Origin: Pseudophaeomoniella oleicola
Taxonomy: Eukaryota > Ascomycota > Eurotiomycetes > Phaeomoniellales > Phaeomoniellaceae
NCBI GenBank assembly: GCA_003868215.1
Contig: QWDQ01000017.1
Location: forward strand, 1-64,000
DNA: 64,000 nucleotides
Direction: 5' to 3'
Shown here: positions 60,450 to 64,000 of the stretch, piece by piece
Position numbering within the stretch: position 1 is the first letter of the stretch
How the letters are laid out: the number at the start of each line of letters is the position of its first letter
Position numbers and translations under genes: made by a program
Notes under the pieces: generated by a model
What the model was told of the DNA's origin: nothing
Databases searched by the model: none
What the model saw: only the letters and a program-made list of their open reading frames with translations

Positions 60450-62510
60450 ATGCTGGCTTTTCGCACTCCAGCGCAAGATCTTGAGCCTGCTCATTATCAA
60501 AACTTCGAACCATATCAGTACAACCTCAACACCTTCCGACCTAATTCAACCCCTCCACAACTTACATCACTCCAGCGTCAACAGTTGATGTCGACGGGGC
60601 TACAACAACTGCCAAACCCTCCGATCCGGGTGCAGAACCCTTCACCGTTCTCCGAGGGTGGCGCGCAACAGCAGATGCTGGCACAAGGACAATACTTCGG
60701 CGACAACTGGGGTAGCAACGAGAGCTTACTCAACCCAGTGAAGGTTGCGCAGAACGGTGTATCAAGAGGAACAAGCAAGAATTCTCACAAGAGGGCGTCA
60801 TCAGCGTCGAGTTCAGCTTCGGCAGGCCCGCCTTCGCCGCAAAGTAATACGACCGCCTTTCCGCAGATTGCAGGGTTGGATGTGGCTGGCTATTCGCCAT
60901 CTGCATTTGATTCGTCCGATATATTCGCCACAGCGCAAGGTGGTATGCAGAAATCGCTGCCTACACCTATACAGACGCCTACACAGAATAACTTCAACCT
61001 GTCGGACTATCGACAGCAGTTCTCGTCTCCGCAAGATGCCCAGAATCAGCTCGGTATGAGGAGGACACTACAAGATAATCGATCGGCCAACGACGACGAT
61101 GGGCAGTCATACCCGTATTCGGCGCCGCATTCAGTCTCCAGTGTCAGCCATCATGGCTCACCGGCGACGCCTCAGACGGCTTACGATGACTATGACGATG
61201 CCGCCAAGAACCTCCAGAACTCTGGTAAGATTGAGCGCGACGAGATTGATGAATGGATAGATGAATACTTACGTTTCGCTTCGTCAGGCTTCAACCCTCA
61301 ATTTAATTCGATTCCCTCTAGCATGTCTTCAGTTCAGTTCGACGATCTATACAGTAATCAACTACAGAATATCGCTTCTCCACGGCAGCAACAGCAGAGG
61401 CTCTCACCTTTCAGGACGAGTCTCGCCAACAGATTTCAGGCAGCGCAACTTGACCATGTCGCTTCGCGCACTGGCTCGCCTGTGGCCTCCATTTCCAGGG
61501 AAAAGTCACCTTTCAAGCAAGAGGCGCTGTACAATACAACAGTCCCGATGACTGGACAACGTCTCGGTCCTCCTCAAATGACACATGCACAGTACCAACA
61601 GAGCCTGGGTAACATAGGTAACAGCAATGTATTCGCGCAGCATCAACAACCACAGCAGCGGCGGACACAGTCCCAGGAGCCACCAAAGACTGTTTCGCCC
61701 AAGGATGTGGAACTTGACTACCACGACGAGGATCAAACTCCTTTGTTTCCCTCCAGTCAGACGTCGCAGTTCTCGCTCCCACGAGAAGAGAGTAATTTCT
61801 CTGCTGCATCTGCCTTTGGCCAGCCAAACCAGTACTACACGGCCGTTCCGCAACAGACGCAACAGTATGCTTTTCTCAACCAGCAGCCGAGGCAGCGAGG
61901 TAACACACGCAGTGGCGATCAATCGCAGCCACTTCCAGACTTCCCTGCGCATCTTACTTCCATGGAGACCACTGCAAGCAGCAGCTCGGAGCAAGAAGCC
62001 ACTCCACAAACACAAGCTCCTCCCACAAGCATGCCGATTGCTCGACCTCAGGACACCTCTGCTGATCTTGGGACATACACATGTACTTACCATGGCTGCT
62101 CCCAGCGCTTTGACAGCGCTCTGAGGCTTCAGAAGCACAGGAAAGACGCTCATCGTCAGCCATCACCCAATTCTTCGAACGGTGACTTGCCACCTGCTGC
62201 TGTTCCTGGAAATCATGGTCATGTTACATCTGCTTCTACGATTGCGCTTCGAAATTCACAATCCGGCCCGCACAGATGTGATCGCATTAATCCTACGACT
62301 GGCAAGCCATGCAATTCGGTCTTTTCAAGACCCTACGATTTGACTAGACACGAGGACACGATACACAATGCACGCAAGCTGAAGGTGCGATGTCATCTGT
62401 GTACTGAGGAGAAGAGCTTCTCGAGGAACGATGCACTAACGAGGCATATGCGCGTTGTCCATCCTGAAGTGGATTGGCCCGGGAAGACAAAGAGAAAGGG
62501 TCGAGATTGA
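60450..62510 (+). CDS. RPN4: C2H2 zinc-finger transcription factor, Rpn4-like
   Basis: Intronless, 686 residues. The N-terminal 540 residues are low-complexity and Gln/Ser/Pro-rich, fitting an activation region. C-terminal fingers are: finger 1 at about 545-568 (CTYHGCSQRFDSALRLQKHR), finger 2 at about 610-639 (CDRINPTTGKPCNSVF then YDLTRHEDTIH), and finger 3 at about 648-671 (CHLCTEEKSFSRNDALTRH). The unusual spacing in finger 2 and the ending VVHPEVDWPGKTKRKGR match the fungal group annotated as Rpn4 homologues, which activate proteasome genes in yeast. That function is inferred. The ATG is the first in frame with the body; a long leader precedes it. Confidence 0.7.
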   Translation: MLAFRTPAQDLEPAHYQNFEPYQYNLNTFRPNSTPPQLTSLQRQQLMSTGLQQLPNPPIRVQNPSPFSEGGAQQQMLAQGQYFGDNWGSNESLLNPVKVAQNGVSRGTSKNSHKRASSASSSASAGPPSPQSNTTAFPQIAGLDVAGYSPSAFDSSDIFATAQGGMQKSLPTPIQTPTQNNFNLSDYRQQFSSPQDAQNQLGMRRTLQDNRSANDDDGQSYPYSAPHSVSSVSHHGSPATPQTAYDDYDDAAKNLQNSGKIERDEIDEWIDEYLRFASSGFNPQFNSIPSSMSSVQFDDLYSNQLQNIASPRQQQQRLSPFRTSLANRFQAAQLDHVASRTGSPVASISREKSPFKQEALYNTTVPMTGQRLGPPQMTHAQYQQSLGNIGNSNVFAQHQQPQQRRTQSQEPPKTVSPKDVELDYHDEDQTPLFPSSQTSQFSLPREESNFSAASAFGQPNQYYTAVPQQTQQYAFLNQQPRQRGNTRSGDQSQPLPDFPAHLTSMETTASSSSEQEATPQTQAPPTSMPIARPQDTSADLGTYTCTYHGCSQRFDSALRLQKHRKDAHRQPSPNSSNGDLPPAAVPGNHGHVTSASTIALRNSQSGPHRCDRINPTTGKPCNSVFSRPYDLTRHEDTIHNARKLKVRCHLCTEEKSFSRNDALTRHMRVVHPEVDWPGKTKRKGRD

Positions 62511-64000
62511 GGAAGTTCTTTTGTGATTTGGTCTGCTGACTCGATCGAGGATGTATTCGACGAGACTCAGTTGTGTTGTTACGATCGACGCGTTTTTGGA
62601 TACGGTGATACGATGAGTAATAGACGATTCATGCATTTCCTTGAGGCGTTCAGCGTCTTAGCATTACGCAGCTCAGCAGGCTGAGGGCTTTTTTTTTGAA
62701 TTTCGGGAGAACGGAAGAGGCTGGGAAAAAAAGGGTCTGGATAGCTTCACGGTAAAGCCCTGTATCATAGTATACCATAGTAGTATTATTTAGGTATTGT
62801 TGAATCCAAGTTTATTGTATTGAACATTGTCACGGTGATCTGGCTAACGGTCTACGATCTCTCATTGAAAGCATTTCCGCATCTGTGGTGTGATCGGAGT
62901 AGATGCAGCGGTCCGAACAGTATATTCCCACTCACGTAACACCGACGCTTCCGACCAACCTTTCCCCAAGTGCAGCAACGGTCTCCTGCTGGCACGACCG
63001 TGCATGTTTCCTCTGATTCTGGACCTCACCCCGAATTGAGATGAGATCTAGAGGCGAGTCGTCAATTTCAACATGAGAAGTACCTCGAAGCTGCCGAGAT
63101 TCGAGAAGAAAATGCATTCGTAGCACGTCAGCGCGAAAGTGGAGAGACATAACCGCAGCACGCACATGTGCAGTATCAGCGAGAAGACGTGAGCGCAGAG
63201 TCTAATGAAGGCTAATTGTACATTGCTCTCGTCTCCATGGTGAGACGGTCGCCTAGAACAGGCAGCAACAACACAGACCATGGAGAGCACCGGAAGAAGT
63301 CTAACAATGAGGAACTCGAATTACTCACGAGCTTTCCTTATATCTAACACGTCACGAGGTAGCCGTTAGTACCGACCGTTTCTGAGTCAGCCGTGCAACA
63401 ACGCTTGAACAGCGGCGCTTGGAATGTCGGCGTCGCCGATACCAGTCACCAACCGCAGGGGTACACTCTAGTTCCAAGATTCATCCGTAAATCTTGGACA
63501 CCAAAGCCCCAGTGCCACGTCAGTGAGCGAACTATTCTCCGGACCGACCTCGCATGCAGGAGGGAAGCCAGAGAGGGAAAACAGAGAAACGCAGCAATAT
63601 CGCCATTACCAAGGCACGAGGCCTCACGAATGTGTCACGAGGTCGATAATCTCCAAGGGTGACTCAGAGCGGCTGTGCAGGAAGCCAGTATGAGGCAGCC
63701 AAGATAGAAGTAGGCGTCATCGAAAAAGACAGACCCCAGAGAGACATTACTGCGCACCTCCTGACATCCACAACGACCTAGACGAAGACATAGTTCGCAT
63801 ACAACGGATGACGAGGCGTAGAATGAACTACAAGGCATCCTCGGGTATCGAGCTAAGACGACCCGCGATCAATCTCTGGTATACTACTCGTACCTTAGTA
63901 CCGCACCATCACCTAGGCACTCTCGTGTAAGCACAGAAGGCATCACTGCACGCCTTGACACCCGAATTGCTACGCCGCATGATTCGGACGCCTCTGGCAT
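62511..64000. other. intergenic end of window, no gene seen
   Basis: About 1.5 kb to the edge. Open frames are under 90 codons and not protein-like. A short T-run near 62689-62697 and A/T-rich sequence at 62760-62820 are consistent with a 3' end. A gene could begin beyond the window. Confidence 0.5.

Overview
The window looks like nuclear DNA from a filamentous ascomycete (Pezizomycotina). The evidence is as follows. Nearly all genes are broken by short introns (about 48-140 nt) with GTAAGT/GTATGT-type donors and CTGAC-like branch sites before the AG. There is a divergent, intron-bearing histone H3/H4 pair. There is a group X hybrid histidine kinase with kinase-like, ATPase, GAF, histidine kinase and receiver parts. 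Several families are typical of these fungi: a membrane-anchored SH3 protein, an LCCL-domain membrane protein and a DUF3445 heme enzyme. I cannot place it below that level from sequence alone. I saw no rRNA, tRNA, CRISPR array, LTR element or intact transposon.

Left part (about 0.7-13.4 kb) is metabolic and accessory-looking: a small charged protein of unknown role (-), a SnoaL-like cyclase-fold protein (-), a metallo-beta-lactamase-fold hydrolase (+, 7 exons), a type II NADH dehydrogenase (+), an MFS sugar transporter (+, 9 exons) and a flavin-containing monooxygenase (-, 6 exons, one apparent GC-AG intron). They are not organised as a recognisable secondary-metabolite cluster because no backbone synthase is present.

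Middle part (14-44.5 kb) is mostly housekeeping and signalling: THP1/CSN12 (mRNA export), a single-pass SH3 membrane protein (-), NAF1 (H/ACA snoRNP assembly, -) divergent from ALG9 (N-glycan assembly, +), a small nuclear-looking protein (+), the 2,419-residue hybrid histidine kinase (-), an LCCL membrane protein (+), the F-BAR endocytic adaptor SYP1 (-) and a Csk1/Cak1-like protein kinase (+).

Right part (45-64 kb): a TetX-like FAD monooxygenase (-) and a membrane-anchored DUF3445 heme-dependent N-demethylase-like enzyme (-), each with a G-run-rich tract upstream; EXO5 (-); an Mpv17/PMP22-family membrane protein (-); the H3 (-)/H4 (+) pair with a shared 0.8-kb promoter; then a 4.1-kb gene-poor stretch before a C2H2 zinc-finger factor resembling fungal Rpn4. 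The last 1.5 kb has no supportable gene.

Exon borders below were worked out by hand from donor/acceptor sequences, reading-frame continuity and family fit. The phases sum correctly for the multi-exon genes except where noted. I did not find a clear, previously undescribed multi-gene system. The most unusual items are the degenerate kinase domain of the hybrid histidine kinase, two frame-preserving stop-free introns, a GC-AG intron, perfect palindromes recurring between genes, and the neighbouring flavin and heme oxygenase genes with G-rich upstream tracts.
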